This document shows, one piece after another, positions 1 through 6,211 of a stretch of 10,478 bases of DNA (the first letter of the stretch is position 1; each line of letters starts with the position of its first letter). The DNA lies in the NCBI GenBank assembly GCA_903904545.1, contig CAIVDB010000072.1, forward strand, positions 1 to 10,478, written 5' to 3'. The notes beneath the pieces are model-generated. The model worked only from the letters and a program-made list of their open reading frames with translations. It did no database searches and was not told the DNA's origin. Source of the stretch: an uncultured bacterium (GTDB taxonomy: Bacteria; Patescibacteria; JAEDAM01; Absconditabacterales; Absconditicoccaceae). Both the position numbers and the translations under genes were made by a program.

Positions 1-32
1 AACACAAATTTTATTTCCCTACAGGAAATCTA

Positions 33-425
33 ATGAGAATACTCAAGCATTTCATCATTACCATCGTATTAAACGGAGTAATGTTGTATGTTATCACAAA
101 ATACATCCCACAACTCTGATTCTCTATTCATTCAGACTATGCAGAGGATGCCAAGACAACAATAGCTATATTTGCCACCTTATGATTAGTGTTTTGGATC
201 ACCAATTCTCTTCTCAAAAGCGTATTAAAATTACTCACATTACCTATCAAATATCTAACACTGGGGATATCATGATTGGCTATCAACGTTATTCTCCTAT
301 ATCTCTTCGAACAAGTAGTAAACTATCTCAATATTGGAATTACCGTATCATTAGGGACATTTATAGAGACATGTCTTCTCTGTGTATGTGTCATGTGTAT
401 GCACTTCATTATCAAAAAGATATAA
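33..425 (+). CDS. Holin-4_2 / YvlD-like small integral membrane protein
   Basis: Encodes 130 aa with TGA read as Gly; three TGA codons (117-119, 183-185, 273-275) break it under the standard code. Four hydrophobic segments are visible, at about residues 4-24, 43-62, 73-97 and 103-125. The second and third are joined by the block LLKLLTLPIKYLTLG, followed by a stretch rich in I, N and L. This is the hallmark of the PF04020 family (YvlD, phage holin superfamily IV). Despite the name, these are mostly chromosomal inner-membrane proteins of unclear role, so lysis should not be assumed. The third TGA falls at a spot in the LTLGxxGL stretch where I recall the family often having Gly. The start is the first ATG, with a purine-rich AGGAAA a few bases upstream, the nearest thing to a Shine-Dalgarno site in the window. 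The HTH gene follows 61 bp downstream on the same strand. Confidence 0.85.
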
Positions 426-486
426 AGCAAAAATAAAAACAAGAAGAACAACCTTTAATCAGGATTTTACTACATTATTTTTTCAG

Positions 487-1077
487 ATGAGCAAAACGTA
501 CAATGTAACAAGGGAAGTTGCAGCAAAATCACTCAATATCTCCACAAGAACAATAGACAGATATATCAAAAGTGGAAAATTATCCTACAAAAAGATAGCA
601 AACAAAGTTATCTTAGCCAAAGAAGAAGTATTATCTCTTCAACAAGAATTTTCATCACTTCGTCAAGAACTCAATAGTGAGATCGTAAGTCAGAATGCAA
701 ATGTAGCCTCTTCTCAGACCCACAACAGTAGTTCAACAACGCTCAGTAATAGACAATTAGAAGATGCTATTGACCAAAAAATAGAGAAATTTTTTCTCAT
801 CTTCAAAGAAAAGGACAAGATGGTAGAGGAAAAAAATAAGGTAATTTTCGTACTTCAACAAAGGATAGGGGAGTTGGAGACTAAGATCAAACATATGGTA
901 GCGCTTCCAGATTATACCAAGGAGAAACAAGAAGCACTTATAGAAAAACAAAAGCTTGAAGAAAAAATAGGACAGCTTAGAAATGCCATCAAAAGTGAGA
1001 AACTTAAAAATCTTATCTTTATGGGATTATCACTTGCATTCATCGCAGTTGCGGCATTCTTCATCTTCACAAAATAA
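487..1077 (+). CDS. Helix-turn-helix protein with coiled coil and C-terminal membrane anchor
   Basis: Encodes 196 aa. Residues about 5-48 (from TREVAAKSLNISTRTIDRYI through GKLSYKKIANKVIL) resemble the MerR/excisionase-type HTH (HTH_17): an EVA-x-xL start, an S-x-RT-x-xRYI recognition helix and a short wing. Residues 49-85 are a Ser/Gln/Asn-rich linker. Residues about 86-172 are highly charged with heptad-like spacing, so a coiled coil is likely. Residues about 177-195 form one hydrophobic helix ending in TK, a tail anchor. I infer a DNA-binding protein tethered to the membrane by its C-terminus. ATG 487 is preferred over the in-frame ATG at 382, because the latter would overlap the upstream gene and add a basic, unstructured leader. 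There is no clear Shine-Dalgarno. It holds no TGA codon, though it has only four glycines. It probably shares a transcript with the upstream membrane gene; a terminator follows at 1162-1187. Confidence 0.8.
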   Translation: MSKTYNVTREVAAKSLNISTRTIDRYIKSGKLSYKKIANKVILAKEEVLSLQQEFSSLRQELNSEIVSQNANVASSQTHNSSSTTLSNRQLEDAIDQKIEKFFLIFKEKDKMVEEKNKVIFVLQQRIGELETKIKHMVALPDYTKEKQEALIEKQKLEEKIGQLRNAIKSEKLKNLIFMGLSLAFIAVAAFFIFTK

Positions 1078-1086
1078 TTTTCAACC

Positions 1087-1139
1087 GTAGAGATAATTCA
1101 CGAATTATCTCCAATAACCAATTCATGAATTGGTTCTAC
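1087..1139. repeat. Double-palindrome intergenic element (REP-like)
   Basis: Two adjacent inverted repeats share the core AATTCAYGAATT. The first pairs 1090-1099 with 1102-1111 (10 bp, 2-nt centre). The second, 1116-1135, is a perfect 20-bp palindrome. Short flanks GTAGA (1087-1091) and TCTAC (1135-1139) also pair, so the whole could fold as a cruciform or three-way junction. It lies between convergent genes, just before the terminator. From memory, GTAGAGA...TCTCTAC-bounded palindromes recur between genes in many bacteria, so this may be one copy of a dispersed family. Only this copy is seen here. Confidence 0.7.
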
Positions 1140-1161
1140 AGAAGAATCTATTATTATAGTA

Positions 1162-1187
1162 AAAAATCGGCCAAAACCGATTTTTTT
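1162..1187. terminator. Bidirectional intrinsic terminator between convergent genes
   Basis: The 9-bp stem AAAAATCGG (1162-1170) / CCGATTTTT (1177-1185) has a 6-nt loop and a T-run on each strand. It sits between the stop of the HTH gene at 1077 and the stop of the OLD-type gene at 1205, which converge here, so it can end both transcripts. Confidence 0.85.
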
Positions 1188-1204
1188 CTTATTTAAAAAT
1201 ATAT

Positions 1205-3115
1205 TTAAGAGAAGATATGAACCAGAATCTCATGAAATTCATTTCTATACTGATCAAATTGTTTATCTGCAAGCCATGAAGCAAATTCGTGATGACAAAA
1301 ATGGACAGTACTCTCTAAACCCTTTTCTCTGAGTCCAAGATAACTCTCAATGTCTCATTTCTTGAGAATAAATACTTGCTGACGATAAAGATCATCAATA
1401 TGTTCCAATATTGCCTCATATTGTTGAGGAAAAAGATGTTTAATAGTAAGGACAAGTTTATTATAATGACTTCCACCAGCCACTTGTTTAGGACTAGGAC
1501 GATAATGTTTAGCTTGTTTATAATAATAGGTAAGCTGTTCTTGATTGAGGAAACCATAATCTACCACATTATCCCAATCTCCAATAAAATACGAACTAAT
1601 ACCAAATCTTGCAAGAAATTTCTTCCACAAACGATACCCTCATTTCCCATTGATATTGATGATTTCATAATCTTTAAGGACACTTTTCCATTCTGGAAGC
1701 GTATGAAGATATTTAAAATAAAAATCAAAGAAGTAGGCATCTGTCTCTCCTTCTACCATGATAATACGATTTACAAAGAAGATTTTAGATAGATTTTCAA
1801 ACTTAAGTAAGTGGACAAGACTAGACTCATCTCCAGAAAAATCAACTTCAGGTGTTTTGACAATAGTACAGAGATGTGGCTTGGAGAATCTATAGACATG
1901 AGATATATTTTCTTCATTGATGAAGAGAGGAGAGTAGGTAGAGATGATAAATTGGGTCCCAATATTTTTGCTCATTTTTTCCATCATAGTAGACAGACTT
2001 CTTTGCATTTGAGGATGGAAATGCATCTCGGGTTCATCAATTACTAACATTCATTCCTTGAGGTCATATCCATAGATAGTGAAAATAATGAGTAAGAGTG
2101 ACTGTTCTCCATGCCCTATATCAGTAAATCCATAGCGATGTCCCTCATCATCCTTAAGATACCAAGTCAAAGTACCATCTTGAAGAGAAATAGAAAGTGT
2201 TTTAGAAAAATACTTCAAGACCAAAGCAGACAAACTCACAAAAAAATCTGATGCGTTCAATATATCCAAGACAGTATTATCACTCAGACTCATTCCATGC
2301 GGAGCCAAGATATCTCGTACTTTTTTGGCACATAAAAAATACCCAGAAGAGGTATACCAAGCAGCACTGCGGACAACAGTATAATATTCTTCCCAGCTGC
2401 GTCTGGAGAAACTAGGAGATAATCATTCAAATGATCTCGTAAAATCAAGGAAAGCAACCGTATTGAAAAGCAAAGGCCAAAAATCTTGAGGATCAAGACG
2501 ATTGTGAAGCACAATACAAGACTGAATCAATTCTTTATACAAGAGATAATCTAAGACAAAACATTCTAGAGAGGACAATCCATCACGAGAAATCTCAATA
2601 GTTGAGGTATCTAAGGCAAAACGACAATGAAACGTATAAGTACTATCAGCCAGAACAACATCATCAATATCAACTTCAGTAAAAGTAATATATTGAGCAG
2701 AATACGTCGTTATCAGAGCATTGATTTCTGTCCTATGACTCAAGAGAAAACGAATATTATCATAATCATGCTCGGTCAAAGTCAAACGAACAATAGCCTC
2801 TGAAGGCTGGTCCGAGAAGGAATTATGGGCATATACACGGTCCAAAAGCTGGCTGGATTCCACGATTGTTTGTTGATACTGCGCTGTAGGTCAAGTCAAA
2901 TGAGTCTCGTCGATCACGTACTGTTTCAAAAAAGCAGACTTCATAATATGATACATCACCGTCAAAAAATTAGTTTTCCCTGATCCATTGGGCCCAATAA
3001 GAAGATTTACATTAGCAACTCTATCATTACGGAAAGTTACCTCTGGAGAAGACGAGAGATCTGAAATATAAGGAAAACTGAAAAGATTTGAAATTTTTAG
3101 TCCTGCAAAATGCAT
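1205..3115 (-). CDS. OLD-family ATP-dependent endonuclease (AAA/ABC ATPase plus TOPRIM)
   Basis: Encodes 636 aa once five TGA codons (2891-2893, 2423-2425, 2051-2053, 1640-1642, 1355-1357) are read as Gly. The N-terminal SMC/RecF-like ATPase has Walker A GPNGSGKT (residues 41-48), a signature-like IGHGEQ (333-338), Walker B LVIDEPE (357-363; the preceding Gly is a TGA codon) and STYSPLFI (392-399), which matches the H-loop/switch region. The C-terminal TOPRIM domain has VEGETD (454-459) for the first acidic motif and GDWDN (512-516) for the DxD motif. This order (ATPase, then TOPRIM) defines OLD nucleases, known for ATP-regulated DNA cleavage and anti-phage roles (P2 OLD, GajA of Gabija). No UvrD-like helicase or reverse transcriptase lies beside it, so it looks like a stand-alone (class 1-like) OLD; that class call is inference. 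ATG 3115 has a good upstream promoter but no Shine-Dalgarno. Confidence 0.9.
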
Positions 3116-3151
3116 ATATCGATATAAGGCGATAAAAATAATGCTAATACA

Positions 3152-3179
3152 ATTATATTCAAATATATTCTTTTAGCAA
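3152..3179 (-). promoter_or_regulatory. Sigma70-type promoter for the OLD-family gene
   Basis: Read on the minus strand there is TTGCTA (3174-3179), a 16-nt spacer and a perfect TATAAT (3152-3157), about 37 nt upstream of the ATG. This would give a leader of roughly 30 nt. Confidence 0.65.
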
Positions 3180-3199
3180 ATAATTTTTTTTAAGAAAAA

Positions 3200-3267
3200 G
3201 GGGAGCGGAGGAGCTACGAAAAAGCAAAAATCATGAAGAGCGACTCCCCTTCATCTCTCCGCTCCCC
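3200..3267. repeat. GC-rich inverted repeat A, terminator-like on the minus strand
   Basis: The 11-bp arms GGGGAGCGGAG (3200-3210) and CTCCGCTCCCC (3257-3267) pair perfectly around a 46-nt loop. They stand out in very AT-rich DNA. On the minus strand the right arm is followed by TTTTTC, so it could end a leftward transcript coming from 3850. The loop carries a further GACTCCCC that could compete for the left arm, allowing alternative folds. Confidence 0.65.
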
Positions 3268-3553
3268 AAATCATCATATTTCACAAAAAACGACAAAAAA
3301 TGGAGAAAATGAGCATCATTTTTGATCTCTAGCTGAGCTTTCCCCCACTCACCTCAAAAATACCACTGATTTCATCATAACTAGTGATCATAAGCCAATT
3401 TTAGGCCATTTTAAGCCAATATTGAGAGCCAAAGAGGGTATCTCAGACGAATTTTTGATCAAAAATCATATATATCACTATATTTATATATTTTACCTTG
3501 AAAAAAATATTAGAGTGCACACAAAAAAAACAATAAAAAACATAAAAACATAA
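3233..3553 (+). CDS. Doubtful 106-aa frame, possibly spurious
   Basis: Under the Gly code there is an open frame from ATG 3233 to TAA 3551-3553, with one TGA (3323-3325). The product is rich in Lys, His, Ile and Ser, has no recognisable domain, and ends in a low-complexity AT-driven run of I, Y, K and N. A GGAGGAG lies at 3207-3213 but is about 19 nt from the ATG, too far for a normal ribosome site. The frame overlaps inverted repeat A and the 3451-3466 palindrome. It is reported only because it is longer than expected by chance in this AT-rich DNA. Non-coding is more likely. Confidence 0.2.
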
Positions 3554-3597
3554 TCAAGAAGCCGAGAGTGCAAAATCACAAAAATAGCTTCTACCTT

Positions 3598-3704
3598 GAA
3601 CAAGATACATTGTGCACGGTAGATGTGGCTGTATTTTGACGGCGTTTTGGATATTTACTCTCCTAGCCCTTCTTATGGTCTATTTTGCACAATGTTAATT
3701 GTTC
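3598..3704. ncRNA. Long imperfect hairpin B, candidate structured RNA
   Basis: Nested arms pair in order: GAACAA (3598-3603) with TTGTTC (3699-3704); a 3x3 internal loop; ACATTGTGCA (3607-3616) with TGCACAATGT (3686-3695), a perfect 10 bp; a single mismatch; GGTAGAT (3618-3624) with GTCTATT (3678-3684), including G-U pairs; then GGCT (3627-3630) with AGCC (3665-3668). The result is a rod of about 107 nt with internal loops. The fold is near-symmetric, so the strand is uncertain: G-U pairs favour the plus strand, while the nearest promoter-like signal (3857-3884) points leftward. The rod shape recalls 6S-type RNAs, but it is shorter than usual and no 6S sequence signature is visible. It is a fold prediction by eye only. 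Confidence 0.45.
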
Positions 3705-3743
3705 CATATAATTTATCATAATCAACCAAAAATTTTATTTTCC

Positions 3744-3806
3744 GGAGGAGTTGGTGTATTTTTAAGAAAAGGGGCTATTTTGTTTTAGAAACACTGCTAC
3801 TCCTCT
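3744..3806. repeat. Inverted repeat C
   Basis: GGAGGAGT (3744-3751) pairs with ACTCCTCT (3799-3806; the outermost pair is G-U). Inner GTGT and ACAC extend the stem imperfectly around a loop with GGGG. It has the same general design (a GGAG-type arm, an internal GGGG and a CTCC-type arm) as the elements at 3200-3267 and about 4972-5010. Confidence 0.5.
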
Positions 3807-3859
3807 ATCACACAATTTTCTTTGGCTCTTTAACAACAAAGATTTTATTTCACAAAAAA

Positions 3860-3892
3860 ATATTCTTCTTGAGAATAATAGCAAGAAATTAT
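3860..3892. repeat. 33-bp dispersed repeat, left copy; promoter-like on the minus strand
   Basis: It matches 4931-4963 at 30 of 33 positions in the same orientation. On the minus strand it contains TTGCTA (3879-3884), a 16-nt spacer and TATTTT (3857-3862). The right copy sits where the promoter of the zinc-ribbon_2 gene should be. This copy has no gene directly downstream on the minus strand and faces hairpins C and B and inverted repeat A, so it may drive a non-coding transcript. Confidence 0.6.
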
Positions 3893-3966
3893 ACAAAAAC
3901 ATCCCCTATCTTCTCCTCCCACAAACACTACACTACATATACTTTTATATTCTAACCAAAATACCC

Positions 3967-4173
3967 ATGACCGATACATGATCCAAATTTAAAACAAGCG
4001 AGAAAATTCCAGCAGCAGGAAGGTATAAATGCCTCGTCTGTGGACTTATTGTAGAGATACCACAAACCTTCATCGATATGGAGAAAACATTTTTCACTTG
4101 TCCAATATGTCATGCTGGTGATGAAGGAGGATCAAAGGGACCTCAAGACCGAGTACGAGAATATTTAGGATAG
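3967..4173 (+). CDS. Small zinc-ribbon (rubredoxin-like) protein
   Basis: Encodes 68 aa with one TGA (3979-3981) read as Gly at residue 5. Residues about 21-51 hold two knuckles, YKCLVCGL and FFTCPICHAG, separated by about 23 residues. This is a classic four-Cys zinc ribbon or rubredoxin-like fold able to bind one Zn or Fe. The leader (AAGRYKC) and the Gly/Asp-rich end after the second knuckle resemble short stand-alone zinc ribbons; the partner or substrate is unknown. The start is the only ATG that keeps both knuckles. No Shine-Dalgarno is visible, and the upstream DNA is C/T-rich. It converges with the DUF1801-like gene ending at 4234. The 60 bp between the two stops show no strong terminator. 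Under the standard code only a shorter piece would remain, so it is easily missed. Confidence 0.75.
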
Positions 4174-4233
4174 TAAAGCTACAGATCCTGATAAGGTTAC
4201 AATCCTCATCCATGGAACGCAGTACATGTTGAT

Positions 4234-4590
4234 TTATTTTTCTCCCAATCCAACTGCCTCTATACACAATGCAATCACCTGAGCTATAGCCTTACTTTGG
4301 ATATCATCCGGAGTCTTTATAGAAAATTTAATAACACTAGTTCTTTTCTCATCAGCCAGAGCAATCAAGGTAGGATAACGCTCTAGTATTCCGTTCCCGT
4401 AATGATCCACAGCAAAGACTACTCCCTTCTTCGAGGGATTGATATAAAAAAGAAGCTTCTTGGAGCCATTCTTGATATAATAATAACAAATCAGCCTTCT
4501 CTCTCCTCTTTTATCAAATTTTACCTCTGAAGATAAATGTTTACAAGTATCCAAAAGAGAAGATAAAGTATCTATGATATATTCAGTCAT
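4234..4590 (-). CDS. Small DUF1801/DUF5655-like protein
   Basis: Encodes 118 aa from ATG 4590. An in-frame ATG at 4623 would add 11 hydrophobic residues and overlap the upstream gene, so I prefer 4590; no Shine-Dalgarno decides it. The sequence alternates short beta-like stretches (RRLICYYYIK, KKLLFYINPSKKGVVFAV) with a final helix after KFSIKTPDDIQ. This strand order and the 'K-F-x-x-x-x-P-D-D-I' lead into a terminal helix recall DUF1801/YdhG-type proteins, a family of unknown biochemistry. The match is by eye and weak. No TGA codon is used despite seven glycines. It lies 14 nt after the zinc-ribbon_2 gene, so the two are probably co-transcribed. Confidence 0.6.
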   Translation of the reverse strand: MTEYIIDTLSSLLDTCKHLSSEVKFDKRGERRLICYYYIKNGSKKLLFYINPSKKGVVFAVDHYGNGILERYPTLIALADEKRTSVIKFSIKTPDDIQSKAIAQVIALCIEAVGLGEK

Positions 4591-4604
4591 CGGAAAAAAG
4601 AGAA

Positions 4605-4895
4605 TTAAAGTCTTGCTAAACATTTCTGAAATTCTTCATCTGTCGCAACGGGACCTGCAAGAGTCTTCCAATACGGCAATTGGAGCATATTTTTGCGAAC
4701 AAGTTTTTCTGCTAGGTCACGATCAGCTCCTATTGTTTGCATAAAGAAGCTAACTCCCCCTTCGAAGATGTCTTCACAAGACTTTACACTGCCATCAATA
4801 TTGGTGCAATGAATACAAGTTTTGGCAGAGAGCTCATGATTTCCAAAATCTTCAAGTTTTTCCATAGGCATGCCACAAGTAATACAAATATGCAT
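4605..4895 (-). CDS. Putative zinc-ribbon domain protein (zinc_ribbon_2 type)
   Basis: Encodes 96 aa. The N-terminus starts CITCGMPM (Cys 4 and 7) and is followed by CIHC (Cys 27 and 30) and an acidic D-G-S. This is the pattern of the 'putative zinc ribbon' family PF12674, in which C-x-x-CGMP opens the domain and C-x-x-C-x-x-x-D-G closes it. The rest is mainly helical, with a W at residue about 76. In other bacteria this domain occurs alone or ahead of regulatory domains; no function is established. No TGA is used among seven glycines. It is the first gene of a probable pair with the DUF1801-like gene. Its promoter is the right copy of the 33-bp repeat. The leader is short and lacks a Shine-Dalgarno. 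Confidence 0.75.
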   Translation of the reverse strand: MHICITCGMPMEKLEDFGNHELSAKTCIHCTNIDGSVKSCEDIFEGGVSFFMQTIGADRDLAEKLVRKNMLQLPYWKTLAGPVATDEEFQKCLARL

Positions 4896-4927
4896 GAGAT
4901 TTTTCTAAAAAAATAAAAATCATCAGA

Positions 4928-4963
4928 AAGATATTCTTCTTCAGAAAAATAGCAAGAAAATAT
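4928..4963 (-). promoter_or_regulatory. 33-bp repeat, right copy, acting as promoter of the zinc-ribbon_2 gene
   Basis: The repeat copy occupies 4931-4963 and is 30/33 identical to 3860-3892. On the minus strand it gives TTGCTA (4950-4955), a 16-nt spacer and TATCTT (4928-4933), about 33 nt from the ATG at 4895. The same TTGCTA-16-TATxxT layout is found before the OLD gene, which supports it as the local sigma70-type promoter form. Confidence 0.6.
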
Positions 4964-4971
4964 CAATTTTC

Positions 4972-5154
4972 GGGGGAGTGCGTCTATCTGGGGAAACGAC
5001 CACTCCTCTGCTCCATTTCGAGAAACAAAAACACGTATACCTAAAGATACACGTGAATGAAGTCAGAAAAAAATATTTTTTATAAGACAAGTAGGACTCC
5101 TCTCCCCTCTCAAAAGAAAATCAGAAACATTAGTTAATTTTCCCTAAGGGGAGA
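4972..5154. repeat. Inverted repeats downstream of the acetate transporter
   Basis: GGGGAGTG (about 4973-4980) pairs with CACTCCTC (about 5001-5008) with one G-U pair; the loop has GGGG and GTC/GAC arms. Near 5030-5055 CACGTATA and TACACGTG nearly pair. TCTCCCCT (5101-5108) pairs perfectly with AGGGGAGA (5147-5154), which overlaps the last codons of the transporter. None has a good T-run, so termination is not clear. Confidence 0.4.
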
Positions 5155-5714
5155 ATTGGTTTTCCATAGACCTCATTTAAAATTTGTGCAGCACAAGCAT
5201 AGATTGCAGACAATCAACAAAGTATTCCTTCATATCCAGCGATGGTCTTGATAAGTGTAATTCAAGTAAAATCACCTATTGCCAAAAGAATAAATAATAT
5301 GGTCAATGAACCAAATACTGCTTGAAGAGCTCTATTGATCTTAAGTGTTCCGACAAACATAAACAAAGTAAAGACTGCCCAGATACTCAAGAAAAATCAC
5401 ATAGAAAGTTCGTCAGCTTTTACAACTCAGATATTCAATTGAGGTAAAATCCATGTAGTAACTAATGCAATCCAGAAGAAACCATATGCAGTAAAGGCTG
5501 TTGCTCCGAAGGTATTATTCTTTTTCCATTCTTGCATACCTGCAATGACTTGAGCAATCCCTCCAACAAAGATCCCCATAGCCATAATCATGGCATTGAG
5601 TTCAAAGAAGCCTGCATTATGGATATTGAGAAGAATTGTAGTCATTCCGAATCACAAGAGCCCTAATGGAGCAGGGTTTCATGTAGTGTCTTTGATAATC
5701 GTTGTTGTTTCCAT
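5130..5714 (-). CDS. satP: Acetate/succinate transporter of the GPR1/FUN34/YaaH (SatP) family
   Basis: Encodes 194 aa with six TGA codons read as Gly. The signature NPAPLGL is at residues 13-19, followed by L-Gly(TGA)-FGMTTILLN, which matches E. coli SatP ([12 protein letters not shown]). Further matches are [30 protein letters not shown], a [12 protein letters not shown] block and the end region C-Gly(TGA)[14 protein letters not shown], which parallels ICGASAIY in E. coli. Six membrane helices are expected. Family members move acetate, and often succinate, with protons. Its length fits the family (E. coli 188 aa). The start ATG directly precedes the conserved block; the upstream DNA is A/T only, with no Shine-Dalgarno. 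It is 67 bp downstream of a small membrane protein gene; a weak TTGATA (5757-5762) might add its own promoter. Confidence 0.95.
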
Positions 5715-5781
5715 TTTATATATAAATAATAAAAAATATTCCATTTCATAAAGAAATATCAAGATGAGGAAGAAAGAGGCA

Positions 5782-6120
5782 TTATCTAGCAAGTAGATAG
5801 GCAGCAATTCATGTTAAGAGACCAAGAACAATAACAAGAATAAGAAATTTTTGTTGTGAGGTAAGAGATGTCCAAGAGTCATCTTGTTTATGCCATTTAT
5901 TTCTATGTAAGAGACTAATAAGTGTAAATATCAGTCCAACAACAGCTAAGACATACATATGAAATGCTATGCCCATCGGAAGCCAGATTACTCATAGAGT
6001 AAATAAAGTATAATAGTTTGGTTTTTTATTCTCTTGTCTTTTAGAAGAGAGAATAAAGAAGATCACTCCAATAAACAAAAGAATAAGGACAATGATCATA
6101 AAGAGTGTTCTTTTATCCAT
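5782..6120 (-). CDS. Small three-helix membrane protein, conserved hypothetical
   Basis: Encodes 112 aa with two TGA codons read as Gly; under the standard code only fragments remain. Three hydrophobic segments are visible: residues about 6-25, a region of about 42-72 containing GVIWLPMGIAFHMYVLAVVGLIF, and about 91-110 near the C-terminus. A basic H-R-N-K-W-H-K stretch follows the second region. The YTLFTLGVIWLPMGIA type of motif looks familiar from uncharacterised membrane proteins of CPR bacteria and archaea, but I cannot name a function. The first TGA lies at the position of that Gly (L-Gly-VIWLP). It is upstream of satP on the same strand and may share its transcript. A promoter at 6156-6183 lies 36 nt before the start. 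Confidence 0.75.
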
Positions 6121-6155
6121 AGGGATAAGATGAAAAAGTAAAGTAAATTAAAGCC

Positions 6156-6183
6156 TATATATCCATTTCACCAAAATATACAA
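6156..6183 (-). promoter_or_regulatory. Promoter of the membrane protein / satP unit
   Basis: On the minus strand there is TTGTAT (6178-6183), a 16-nt spacer and TATATA (6156-6161). It lies between the upstream intrinsic terminator (6217-6249) and the ATG at 6120, so this unit can be transcribed independently of the RNA candidate upstream. Confidence 0.5.
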
Positions 6184-6211
6184 GAAAAAGTGTATGTGGC
6201 TGCATTTTTTA

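Larger units (their letters stand above)
3116..3966. other. 851-bp gene-poor stretch with multiple inverted repeats
   Basis: No ORF here resembles a known protein. Visible contents are: the OLD promoter (3152-3179); inverted repeat A (3200-3267); three imperfect units of about 11 bp containing AAGCCAAT/AGGCCAT (about 3391-3424); a perfect 16-bp palindrome centred on TTGATCAA (3451-3466); long hairpin B (3598-3704); hairpin C (3744-3806); and one copy of a 33-bp promoter-like repeat (3860-3892). TACCTTGAA occurs at about 3495 and 3593, and AGAGTGCA at about 3513 and 3566, so the area also carries short direct repeats. A possible 106-codon frame (3233-3553) is listed separately. The density of paired arms suggests structured RNA or protein-binding sites rather than plain spacer. 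Confidence 0.6.

Noticed and set aside
33..425. Prophage lysis holin
   Set aside because: The PF04020 family is named after holins, but members are mostly chromosomal; no phage genes are nearby.
182..436. 84-codon plus-strand frame over the first gene
   Set aside because: It is out of frame with the recognisable holin-4_2/YvlD protein read with UGA as Gly.
3391..3424. CRISPR array suggested by short repeated AAGCCAAT units
   Set aside because: Units are about 11 bp, contiguous and imperfect, with no spacers and no cas genes nearby.
3200..3966. Retron or group II intron
   Set aside because: No reverse transcriptase gene is in the window and no domain V-like or msr/msd signature was recognised.
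5130..5714. UGA as Trp or selenocysteine
   Set aside because: Family alignments put Gly, not Trp, at these sites; TGG is in normal use, and UGA is far too frequent for selenocysteine.
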